From positions 1 to 27,823 of IMG/VR virus record IMGVR_UViG_3300031227_000318: a stretch of 27,823 bases of DNA, one strand, 5' to 3'. Below, piece after piece: positions 14,964 through 21,088 of the stretch. The notes under the pieces are model-generated. The model saw nothing but the letters and a program-made list of their open reading frames with translations, was not told where the DNA came from and searched no databases. The translations under genes and the position numbers were made by a program. Numbering within the stretch: the stretch's first letter is position 1; each line of letters opens with the position of its first letter. This stretch comes from a virus.

Positions 14964-15380
14964 AACCCGGCCTTTAAAAGGTCATATAATATATACTCTT
15001 AGATTAAGATAATTTCAATAAATTTAATTCATTATAAATAAACTTAATTTATTGTTATGTAAGAGAATCTCTAAGAGCAGATAAAACAGAAGGTCATTGC
15101 GGGAAAGTTATTCCCTGACTGCTATGTTACTCTTATTTTAAATCCCAAACTTATATCGGGATCATGTCAGACAAGTAGGCCGGGTTTTCACGGAGCACGG
15201 ACAATCAGCTGAGTACAAGGATTATTGCTGTAGAGCTTCCGGAGAAGATACATCGCCCGCCTTATACTCAATTGACCATCCGTGTCGTTAGCTTGCTAAG
15301 ACATTTGGTTTCAAGGTATTTAACGCCCCAGATACCATTAAACTAGGCATATTCTCTATTGTAAGGTAGACCACCACGTG
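14964..15380 (-). ncRNA. Large structured RNA of about 400 nt upstream of tRNA-Thr and tmRNA
   Basis: No protein gene is visible, but long-range pairing is dense. AGGCCGGGTT (15177-15186) pairs perfectly with AACCCGGCCT (14964-14973), enclosing a 200-base domain with hairpins at 15093-15119 (GTCA, GGGAA/TTCCC), 15142-15162 (ATCCC/GGGAT), 15072-15135 (TAAGAG + AGCAG with CTGCT + CTCTTA) and an AT-rich stem at 15016-15054 (CAATAAATT/AATTTATTG). The other domain is a stepped stem: CACGGA (15196-15201) with TCCGTG (15279-15284), CAAT with ATTG, and GAGTACAAG (15211-15219) with CTTATACTC (15261-15269), topped by CTTC-CGGA-GAAG (15236-15247). Wobble pairs in the long stem are G.U only if the minus strand is the RNA, which fits the promoters at 15504 and 15568. 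Size, ornate fold and position beside phage tRNAs recall the ROOL and GOLLD classes, but a match to either is not claimed. Confidence 0.6.
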
Positions 15381-15386
15381 GCCAAG

Positions 15387-15497
15387 AAAAAAACATTGTT
15401 TAGACAACTGTTGTGACTCCGTAGAAGAAAAGTCGTGTATAAATACACTCAGTTATCTAAATAATGTCTTCTTCTACGATTCAATTTCTTTAGTTAT
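15387..15497 (-). promoter_or_regulatory. Attenuator-like leader: two competing stems and a T-run
   Basis: The RNA from the promoter at 15504 would begin near 15497. Its first stem pairs 15478-15469 with 15429-15420 (CGTAGAAGAA/TTCTTCTACG, 10 perfect pairs). A second stem pairs 15466-15450 with 15410-15394 (17 positions, one mismatch, one G.U in minus sense) and runs straight into seven T residues (15393-15387), as in an intrinsic terminator. Its loop contains a hairpin GTGTA/TACAC (15435-15448). The two long stems interleave, so they either exclude each other (antiterminator versus terminator) or form a pseudoknot. The large RNA, tRNA-Thr and tmRNA lie downstream. Confidence 0.6.
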
Positions 15498-15503
15498 GAT
15501 TTA

Positions 15504-15542
15504 AGTATACCATACTGACAGATCCTGTCAAGTACTGTACTT
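15504..15542 (-). promoter_or_regulatory. Sigma-70 promoter with nested inverted repeats, leftward
   Basis: Minus strand: -35 TTGACA (15531-15526), 16-base spacer ending TGG, -10 TATACT (15509-15504). Three inverted repeats cover it: AGTAT-ACC-ATACT (15504-15516), TGACA-GATCC-TGTCA (15516-15530) and AAGTAC-T-GTACTT (15530-15542). These are candidate operators. The -35 context CTTGACAGGA is shared with the promoters at 15568 and 15851. Confidence 0.75.
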
Positions 15543-15567
15543 AATAGCTACTCGACTATCCACACTT

Positions 15568-15595
15568 ATTGTATCACACCTGAATTTCCTGTCAA
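15568..15595 (-). promoter_or_regulatory. Second leftward sigma-70 promoter
   Basis: Minus strand: -35 TTGACA (15595-15590), 16-base spacer ending TGA (extended -10), -10 TACAAT (15573-15568). It lies 64 bases upstream of the first leftward promoter. A TATCCACA site (15557-15564) overlaps the predicted start near 15561. Confidence 0.7.
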
Positions 15596-15769
15596 GACAA
15601 TTAACAATAAGCTCATATTAATAGGTATAATCTATATGTTTACTATACCTGTTTTATATTTAACTGAAAGATTTTTGTGAAGATATCTTCATAACTTGGT
15701 CTTGACTAATTGAGAATATAAAAAGTATCCACACATCTATCCACACATCTAAAGAAAATAAAAACTCAA

Positions 15770-15791
15770 TTTACGAACTTGAGTTCGTAAA
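15770..15791. promoter_or_regulatory. LexA-like palindrome, copy 2
   Basis: Core ACGAACTTGAGTTCGT with 10-bp arms; its centre is the reverse complement of the other two copies. It lies between the divergent promoters (leftward at 15568, rightward at 15851), 60 bases upstream of the rightward -35. An SOS-type or phage repressor could act here. Confidence 0.7.
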
Positions 15792-15850
15792 ATTAGAAAA
15801 AGCTTCATTTTGCTAGCATAATCGTTGATTATTAAATGTGGCCTAAGTGC

Positions 15851-15879
15851 TTGACAGGAGTGGCTAAATAATATATAAT
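15851..15879 (+). promoter_or_regulatory. Consensus sigma-70 promoter, rightward
   Basis: TTGACA (15851-15856), 17-base spacer, TATAAT (15874-15879): a perfect match in both boxes and in spacing. The start is predicted near 15886, directly before the TATCCACA site at 15887. It would drive the gene at 15919 and the packaging operon. Confidence 0.9.
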
Positions 15880-15918
15880 ATAAGAGTATCCACACTAATT
15901 AAGTATTAAAAAGTTGAT

Positions 15919-16116
15919 ATGAATTCATTGGTAATTACGACTTTAGCTGGCCTAGTTTTAGCAGCTTATGGTTGGATCTTTAACGTCATCTTAAGACGTA
16001 TAAGTAAAGTAGAGAGGAAACAGGAATCGAGTGATCTCTGTTATTTAGAAATTAAAACAGCATTGGCTCAGATCCAAACAGATTTAAAGTGGATCAAAGA
16101 AAGAAAAGTTAATTAA
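15919..16116 (+). CDS. Small membrane-anchored coiled-coil protein
   Basis: 65 residues: an N-terminal membrane helix (about 3-25, LVITTLAGLVLAAYGWIFNV), then a basic turn (LRRISKVERK) and an amphipathic helix to the end. This layout is seen in small phage membrane proteins of uncertain role, often near packaging genes. It is the first gene after the consensus promoter at 15851, so it should be strongly expressed. No Shine-Dalgarno sequence precedes it. Confidence 0.7.
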   Translation: MNSLVITTLAGLVLAAYGWIFNVILRRISKVERKQESSDLCYLEIKTALAQIQTDLKWIKERKVN

Positions 16117-16123
16117 AATTAAC

Positions 16124-16219
16124 ATGAAAGTAGAAGCTATATTTCTAACAACAGTAATGGCGTTAGTCGTAATAGCTATGATATACTTTATCGGGGCGTG
16201 GATAAATTATCCAAAATAA
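16124..16219 (+). CDS. 31-residue membrane peptide
   Basis: Begins MKVEAIFLTTVMALVVIAMI and ends AWINYPK: almost entirely one membrane helix. It starts 7 bases after the preceding stop and ends 14 bases before the chosen TerS start. Spacing and composition support a real gene; function unknown. Confidence 0.55.
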   Translation: MKVEAIFLTTVMALVVIAMIYFIGAWINYPK

Positions 16220-16233
16220 AAGTAATATATATA

Positions 16234-16710
16234 ATGAGTAAGTTAAAGCCTAAACAAAAATTGTTCTGTAAGCTCTATGCTAGTGATAGGGAGTTTTTTG
16301 GTAATGGAGTTATCTCATACATAAAGGCGTTTGATATAGACAGAGACAAGCCAGGACAGTATAATGTAGCTAGGTCAGGTGCTTCTGATCTTCTAGCAAA
16401 GCCTTACATCTTGGATGAAATCAATAAACTGATGGATATCTATATAAACAACGAAACTGTAGATAAAGAATTAGGTTTTGTAATACTACAGCATTCAGAT
16501 CTCAGATCAAAAGTCTCGGCTATCAAAGAATGGAATAAATTAAAAGCAAGAGTAGAAGAGAAGATGATTCACAAGATAGAAAATACTTTATCTGATGAAC
16601 AGATAGATCAGCTCTTAAAAAGAAGAAAAGACGCTGAGACAGAAAAAACACAAGGAGATGTAGGAGTACAAGACTCAGAACCGTCAGAGCCGTCAGTGGA
16701 GCCTCAGTAG
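16234..16710 (+). CDS. terS: Terminase small subunit
   Basis: 158 residues from MSKLKPKQKLFCKLYASD. The N-terminal region has the K-P-K-Q-x-x-F-C-x-L-Y-A pattern of TerS proteins, followed by FGNGVISYIKAF, a typical DNA-binding helical segment. The C-terminal third is acidic and disordered (ends SEPSVEPQ), usual for the oligomerisation/TerL contact tail. TerS recognises the packaging site and hands DNA to TerL. The frame extends to 16198, but the start at 16234 gives the canonical N-terminus and avoids overlap with the 31-residue gene. Three tRNAs separate it from TerL, which is uncommon. Confidence 0.85.
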   Translation: MSKLKPKQKLFCKLYASDREFFGNGVISYIKAFDIDRDKPGQYNVARSGASDLLAKPYILDEINKLMDIYINNETVDKELGFVILQHSDLRSKVSAIKEWNKLKARVEEKMIHKIENTLSDEQIDQLLKRRKDAETEKTQGDVGVQDSEPSEPSVEPQ

Positions 16711-16805
16711 CTCCTAATGAAGCCTAAACATCGCAACTATGAAAAGATTTATACTACAACTAAATCATAGCAATCACCCCGGTAACCCGAGAGGGTTTTA
16801 ATTAT

Positions 16806-16881
16806 GGTGGTTATAGTGTAGAGGTTAACACAACTGTTTGTGACACAGTCAATCTGAGTTCGAGTCTCAGTGACCACCCCA
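16806..16881 (+). tRNA. tRNA-His (GTG)
   Basis: Extra G at position -1 (16806) opposite C73, acceptor GTGGTTA/TGACCAC, D-arm GTGT/ACAC, anticodon stem ACTGT/ACAGT with loop TTGTGAC (anticodon GTG), T-arm CTGAG-TTCGAGT-CTCAG. CCA is encoded (16879-16881). The fold is complete and well paired. Confidence 0.95.
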
Positions 16882-16888
16882 GTTTATA

Positions 16889-16959
16889 CAGGGTGTGGTA
16901 AAATGGTATTACGCCTGGCTTGGGTCCAGGTAACGCATGTTCGATTCATGCCATCCTGA
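16889..16959 (+). tRNA. tRNA-Pro (TGG)
   Basis: Acceptor CAGGGTG/CATCCTG (one G.U), anticodon stem CCTGG/CCAGG with loop CTTGGGT (anticodon TGG), T-arm GCATG-TTCGATT-CATGC. No encoded CCA. It lies 7 bases after tRNA-His. Confidence 0.93.
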
Positions 16960-16970
16960 CATAAAAATAT

Positions 16971-17043
16971 CGCGGTGTAGAGCAGTTGGCAGCTCGCCAT
17001 GTTCATAACTTGGAGGTCATCGGTTCGAATCCGATCACCGCAA
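16971..17043 (+). tRNA. Initiator-like tRNA-Met (CAT)
   Basis: Acceptor CGCGGTG/CACCGCA with the C1 x A72 mismatch typical of bacterial initiator tRNA; D-stem GAGC/GCTC gives the A11:U24 pair also typical of initiators. Anticodon loop TTCATAA. The anticodon stem CCATG/CTTGG, however, lacks the three consecutive G:C pairs of standard initiators and has a T.T mismatch at 30-40. T-arm ATCGG-TTCGAAT-CCGAT. No encoded CCA. Confidence 0.92.
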
Positions 17044-17075
17044 CAAACAATAATTAAGATTAATTATTTAAACAA

Positions 17076-18521
17076 ATGCCATTAAGTAAAGAACCTTTGA
17101 GTGACGCAGAGGAAAAGCAGATATATCAAGCTGGTAGAAGTGATTTAGTAGACTTTTCTATACTAACTAATCCTAAATACACACCGGCATGGATACATGA
17201 GGAGATAGCAAGACAATTAATGAGAGTAGAGCGCGGTGAAATTAAAAGATTAATGTTATTTGTACCACCTAGATATGGTAAATCTGAATTAGGAAGTATA
17301 AACTTTCCGGCATATTACTTAGGTAGAAACCCAGATAAAGAAGTAATAGTATCAAGTTATTCAGCTGAATTAGCTCAGGACTTCGGATTTAAGACACGAA
17401 ACCTGGTAAATGACAAATCGTATCAAGATATTTTTCAAACTAAATTAAGAGAAGATAGTCAATCTAAAGCTAAATGGTTGACACAAGAAGGCGGAGGATA
17501 CACTGCGGTCGGCGTAGGTGGAGCTATCACAGGTAGAGGGGCTGATATATTTTTAATAGATGATCCTTTAAAGAATAGAGCAGAAGCAGAGAGTAAATTA
17601 ATTAGAGATAACATTTGGTCATGGTATACGTCCACGGCTTATACAAGATTAGAGAAAGATGCGGCCGTTGTTCTAATTATGACACGCTGGCACTTGGATG
17701 ATCTAGCAGGTAGATTATTAAAAGCTCAGGAAGAAGGCGGAGAACAGTGGGAAGTAGTAAAGTTTCCTGCTATAGCTACAGAAGATGAAGAATTTAGAAA
17801 GACTGGAGAACCATTGTGGCCTGGGAAGTATAATCTAAAGACACTAGAAACAACTAAAAAGACAGTTGGAACATATGATTGGTCCAGTTTATATCAACAG
17901 AATCCAGTATTAACAGAGAACCAAGAGTTTAAACCTAATTGGTTCAAGACAAGAACACAAACAGAATTAGATACTGTACAGACAAGAAGCTTTTTGACTA
18001 TAGATACAGCGATATCTAAGTCGGCATCTGCTGATTATACCGGGCTGTGTGATAATCAAGTAGATATTAATAACTTCTGGAACCTAAAGGCCTGGAGAGT
18101 TAAGATAGATCCTAAAGAATTGATTGACTTATTATTTACATTATGGGATAAACGACATTATGAGAAGATAGGAATAGAGAAAACCATCTATTTAATGGCT
18201 ATTAAGCCGTTTTTAGACGATGAACAGCGTAAACGTAACAAGTTCTTACCAATAGTAGAGTTACAGCATAATCAGATTAACAAAGAAGTAAGAATCAGAG
18301 GACTGATACCTAGATATGAAAGTGGTGGAGTGTTCCATGTTGATAAAGAATGCGCCGCGCTAGAAGAAGAACTGTTAACATTTCCAAGAGCAATCAATGA
18401 TGATGTATCAGATGCAACAGCTTATCAGGACCAGTTAGCAGAAGCTCCATTTAATGAGGAAGAAGATCAAATGAGAACTGTATTAAATAGACAAGAACGA
18501 TCTGCGGATCATATAGTTTAA
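17076..18521 (+). CDS. terL: Terminase large subunit
   Basis: 481 residues. The N-terminal ATPase has the Walker A-like VPPRYGKSELGS (about 64-75), the strand EVIVSSYS, GAITGRGADIFLIDDPLKN with the Walker B Asp-Asp, and the coupling region AVVLIMTRWHLDDLAGR. The C-terminal RNase H-like nuclease shows LTIDTAISKSASADYTG (first acidic residue), GIEKTIY and DDVSDATAYQ (last acidic cluster). It pumps DNA into the prohead and cuts the concatemer. Length is normal for the family. It starts just after the initiator-like tRNA, without a Shine-Dalgarno sequence. Confidence 0.95.
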   Translation: MPLSKEPLSDAEEKQIYQAGRSDLVDFSILTNPKYTPAWIHEEIARQLMRVERGEIKRLMLFVPPRYGKSELGSINFPAYYLGRNPDKEVIVSSYSAELAQDFGFKTRNLVNDKSYQDIFQTKLREDSQSKAKWLTQEGGGYTAVGVGGAITGRGADIFLIDDPLKNRAEAESKLIRDNIWSWYTSTAYTRLEKDAAVVLIMTRWHLDDLAGRLLKAQEEGGEQWEVVKFPAIATEDEEFRKTGEPLWPGKYNLKTLETTKKTVGTYDWSSLYQQNPVLTENQEFKPNWFKTRTQTELDTVQTRSFLTIDTAISKSASADYTGLCDNQVDINNFWNLKAWRVKIDPKELIDLLFTLWDKRHYEKIGIEKTIYLMAIKPFLDDEQRKRNKFLPIVELQHNQINKEVRIRGLIPRYESGGVFHVDKECAALEEELLTFPRAINDDVSDATAYQDQLAEAPFNEEEDQMRTVLNRQERSADHIV

Positions 18522-18525
18522 TCAT

Positions 18526-18684
18526 ATGACTAATAAACCAATACATTGTCCCAATTGTCAAGACATACTGATTATTCTTAATAAAGATAGTGAATTTGAT
18601 ATAAAAGCTAAATGTAAGAAGTGTAATAGGACATATAATGTAAAATCAGTCAAAGTATATAAAATATCAATAGAAATGATATAG
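18526..18684 (+). CDS. Com-like zinc-finger protein, 52 aa
   Basis: Two CxxC pairs (CPNC at about 8-11 and CKKC at about 30-33) form a zinc ribbon, with a basic C-terminal part (RTYNVKSVKVYK). This resembles the Com family of Mu-like phages, which bind mRNA and activate translation of a DNA-modification gene, and other small phage zinc ribbons. No mom-like gene is visible. It starts 4 bases after TerL and is followed by a terminator-like hairpin. Confidence 0.65.
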   Translation: MTNKPIHCPNCQDILIILNKDSEFDIKAKCKKCNRTYNVKSVKVYKISIEMI

Positions 18685-18696
18685 TGAATAAAACCA

Positions 18697-18740
18697 GATT
18701 GGGGGAACTGGTAGAAAAAAATCCCCCATCTTATTTCATT
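18697..18740 (+). terminator. Terminator-like hairpin after the zinc-finger gene
   Basis: GAT-T-GGGGGA pairs with TCCCCC-ATC around a 15-base A-rich loop (18697-18730). It is followed by a T-rich, interrupted stretch (TTATTTCATTTTTG). It separates the TerS/TerL unit from the promoter at 18774. Confidence 0.6.
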
Positions 18741-18773
18741 TTTGTATTAAAAATAACATAAAAGTGAAACAAC

Positions 18774-18802
18774 TTGACAACAGGTTGAATACCTGATACA
18801 AT
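18774..18802 (+). promoter_or_regulatory. Sigma-70 promoter with operator-like repeat
   Basis: TTGACA (18774-18779), 17-base spacer, TACAAT (18797-18802) with an extended -10 TGA. The spacer holds an inverted repeat CAGGT-TGAAT-ACCTG (18781-18795). Predicted start is near 18809. Confidence 0.75.
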
Positions 18803-18808
18803 ATAATT

Positions 18809-18892
18809 AATAGCCTTACGAGGCTAGCGTGAATCGCATCTTCTCATCTTAAGGGATGGACATATCAATTGATATATTCATCCTTTTTTTTA
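18809..18892 (+). ncRNA. Small RNA of about 84 nt or leader of the head operon
   Basis: Between the promoter at 18774 and a terminator at 18851-18892 lies a short transcript with a 5' hairpin TAGCCT-TACG-AGGCTA (18811-18826, UNCG-type tetraloop) and no open frame. It is either a stand-alone small RNA or an attenuating leader controlling the portal operon by readthrough. Confidence 0.6.
18851..18892 (+). terminator. Intrinsic terminator of the small RNA
   Basis: GGATG (18854-18858) pairs with CATCC (18879-18883), enclosing the perfect palindrome ATATCAATTGATAT (18862-18875); eight T residues follow. The downstream gene starts 7 bases later, so readthrough must occur for its expression unless another promoter exists. 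Confidence 0.85.
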
Positions 18893-18898
18893 TAACAT

Positions 18899-19063
18899 AT
18901 GAAAGTATTTAGCCAAAAATCTAAACGATTCATTTCAGAAGCAGGATTCCAATTTGAGAATATTATGCGTCAACGTAGTGATCCCGATAGAAAAGAAATG
19001 AAACAAATCTTAGAGAATAGAAAGAATAGAGCTAATTTAAAGAAAGACGATAATTGTTTGTAA
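18899..19063 (+). CDS. 54-residue basic hypothetical protein
   Basis: Begins MKVFSQKSKRFISEAGFQFE; the second half is a charged helix (RQRSDPDRKEMKQILENRKN). The start context is ACATATG, directly after the terminator at 18851. It precedes the portal gene by 15 bases. No family is recognised; such small basic proteins are common between terminase and portal. Confidence 0.6.
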   Translation: MKVFSQKSKRFISEAGFQFENIMRQRSDPDRKEMKQILENRKNRANLKKDDNCL

Positions 19064-19078
19064 ATAATAATAAATAAT

Positions 19079-20758
19079 ATGGGAATTTTGAAAAAAGTGA
19101 AAGAGGAACTTACAGATTATGAAACAGCTTCTGTAGAAATCTGTCTTGGTTACAGCTTTTCTGCTTTTAAATTAAACAGAAGAATAACTCTTTTTAAGAA
19201 CAACATCTACCCTACCGGGAAGTTAGATAGTCAGGGTAATTATAAATACTACTTTGATGTTATAGCACCTAGAGCAGATGGTGAGATTAAGAATATAGAC
19301 TTTGATACTGCTAACATCATACTTGCTTCTGATGTAAAGGCAGATGCTGGTAGAATACTTATCTCTAATACAAGACTGGGTGAATTTCTTAATGAGTCAG
19401 GCCAGGCTGCTAAATTAAATGAAGCAGTAGAGCGCGGAACAGAGTGGGGTGACTGGGTAGCTAAGAAAACCAAAGGAAACTATCGTTTACTTGATTTAAA
19501 TAATGTCTGTGTTCTTAACCAAATAGCTGAAACATTAGAAGATTCTGACGTTATAGAGAAAGAAGTGTTGAGTTCTAGTGATTTACGTAAACGTAAGGAT
19601 GTCTGGGATAATGTTGATGAGTTATTGAAATCTACTAAGCCAGGAGAGAATAAGACAGCTCCTGATTTCTATATATATGAACGTAATGGTGAGATTACTG
19701 AAAGAGAATACAATTTAGCCAAAGGACTTGAAGGTGGCGATGAAAACAAATATAAACTAGCTAAAGTAATAGTTGGAGGCATAAAGAAAAATGATCCAAC
19801 ACAAATACTGTTTACTATAGAGATAACTAAGAAACCATATATTGAATATCACAGAGGTAAATTTAGTGGTCGTTGGAGACGAGTTGGTATGTATGAATTA
19901 CTATTCGACATACAAACAAGAGCTAATGAGATCGGTAATCAAATAGCTAGAGGCCTAGAATGGTCATCTAAAACTATATTTAGAAGTAGCGATAGAGTAT
20001 TGGCACAGAATATATTGACAGATCTACAGAATGGTGACGTAATCAAAAGTAAAGATTTAGCACAAGTAGGAGTTAGAATGGAAGGATTAGATCAATTACT
20101 AGCAGATTGGAATAGATTAATGGAAATGGCAGATAAACTAGCCAATTCATATGAAATAGTTACTGGTGGAAATCTTCCATCTGGAACATCGTTTGCCCTT
20201 GGCAATCTTCAGAATGCTAATGCTAATAAACTATTCGACTTTATTAGGGAGAAGTTAACAATTTCTTTTACAGATGTTATTAAAGAATGTGTATTACCTG
20301 ATATTCTAAAAGATCTTAAAGCATTAGACATATTGAAACTAAATAATGATTCCGGCGCACTACAGAAATACAACGAAATGCTAGCAGATGAGTGGTATAT
20401 AAACAACCTAATGGCTTTACCTCCTCATTCAGCTGAAATGGCTATAGCAATAAAAGCTGAGAAGGTAAAAGAATTAATGGTTAATAAAGAATTGGTGATA
20501 AAACTGAGTAGATTAATGTGGGAAGGCTTTAAACCAAGAGTAAAAGTTGTGATTACAGGTGAAAACTGGCTATTAGCAAGTGAATTAGATACATTAAAGA
20601 CATTTATCGCTCTAGAATCTGATCCAGTAAGACGTACAGCACTTATAGAAATGGCAATGCGCAAGAAAAACATTAATGTAGAGTCTTTACCTAAAACAGA
20701 AGCTCCGCAAGAACCACAGATGCAACCAATGGTAGCTCCACAAGAACAACCAGTATAA
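19079..20758 (+). CDS. Portal protein
   Basis: 559 residues, immediately downstream of the terminase genes and upstream of scaffold and capsid genes, the usual place for the portal. It has the expected size and alternating helix/strand composition, with a helical middle region (YELLFDIQTRANEIGNQIAR) and a region KLANSYEIVTGGNLPSGTSF that resembles the segment before the tunnel helices. The last 20 residues are a Pro/Gln-rich tail (PQEPQMQPMVAPQEQP). The portal forms the dodecameric DNA gate of the head. There is no catalytic motif, so the call relies on gene order and size. Confidence 0.8.
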   Translation: MGILKKVKEELTDYETASVEICLGYSFSAFKLNRRITLFKNNIYPTGKLDSQGNYKYYFDVIAPRADGEIKNIDFDTANIILASDVKADAGRILISNTRLGEFLNESGQAAKLNEAVERGTEWGDWVAKKTKGNYRLLDLNNVCVLNQIAETLEDSDVIEKEVLSSSDLRKRKDVWDNVDELLKSTKPGENKTAPDFYIYERNGEITEREYNLAKGLEGGDENKYKLAKVIVGGIKKNDPTQILFTIEITKKPYIEYHRGKFSGRWRRVGMYELLFDIQTRANEIGNQIARGLEWSSKTIFRSSDRVLAQNILTDLQNGDVIKSKDLAQVGVRMEGLDQLLADWNRLMEMADKLANSYEIVTGGNLPSGTSFALGNLQNANANKLFDFIREKLTISFTDVIKECVLPDILKDLKALDILKLNNDSGALQKYNEMLADEWYINNLMALPPHSAEMAIAIKAEKVKELMVNKELVIKLSRLMWEGFKPRVKVVITGENWLLASELDTLKTFIALESDPVRRTALIEMAMRKKNINVESLPKTEAPQEPQMQPMVAPQEQPV

Positions 20759-20776
20759 TAAACTAATTATTTAGAT

Positions 20777-21034
20777 ATGAGTACTAATCAAGACATTAAA
20801 AAAGTATTAGATAGCTCTGCAGGTGCTCCGTTAAAGGATTATCTGACAGATAAACTTAATGAGCTTAAGAGTATAGATAGTATAATAGAGAAAGATATAG
20901 CAACACAACAAGCCTTAGAAGTCAAGTCTCAGAAACGAGCTTATAACAAGTTAAAAGAGATAATGGAAGAAATAATGACTGTTCAGGCTGATGTTAAACC
21001 AGAAGATCCAAGAGATAGTTTTAATATAGAATAA
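20777..21034 (+). CDS. Small helical protein between portal and scaffold
   Basis: 85 residues, nearly all helical and charged (LTDKLNELKSIDSIIEKDI, then QKRAYNKLKEIMEEIM), ending in an acidic tail. It may be a coiled-coil helper of head assembly or part of a split scaffold. No family is recognised. Confidence 0.6.
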   Translation: MSTNQDIKKVLDSSAGAPLKDYLTDKLNELKSIDSIIEKDIATQQALEVKSQKRAYNKLKEIMEEIMTVQADVKPEDPRDSFNIE

Positions 21035-21088
21035 TTTGATTCATTTCAAATATTAATTAAGTCCCAGATGGGATTAACAACAAAACAT

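Larger units (their letters stand above)
15557..15894. promoter_or_regulatory. Cluster of four TATCCACA sites, DnaA-box-like
   Basis: TATCCACA followed by C occurs at 15557-15564, 15726-15733, 15738-15745 (12 bases apart) and 15887-15894, all on the plus strand. With the pair at 14447-14468 this gives six copies in 1.45 kb. The first and last overlap predicted transcription starts. They could bind host DnaA (origin or autoregulation) or a phage regulator. The AT-rich stretch 14975-15060 could serve as an unwinding element. The region 15600-15720 holds an inverted repeat AGGTATA (15623-15629) / TATACCT (15644-15650) but no gene. Confidence 0.5.

Noticed and set aside
15177-15215. Stretch resembling the 3' conserved part of RNase P RNA (TGATTGTCC ... 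AACCCGGCCTA on the minus strand).
   Set aside because: The matching 5' conserved element (GAGGAAAGTCC-like) is absent upstream, and the CCCGGCC segment pairs instead with 14964-14973. RNase P RNA is not supported, though a covariance search should confirm this.
15358-15385. Extra leftward promoter (TTGGCC, 16 bases, TACAAT) for the large RNA.
   Set aside because: The -35 is weak and it lies within the leader of a stronger promoter; possible but not listed as a feature.
16711-16805. Tiny frame of 17 codons and a weak hairpin (ACCC-GAGA-GGGT) between TerS and tRNA-His.
   Set aside because: Too short to support as a gene; the hairpin has only a four-T tail.
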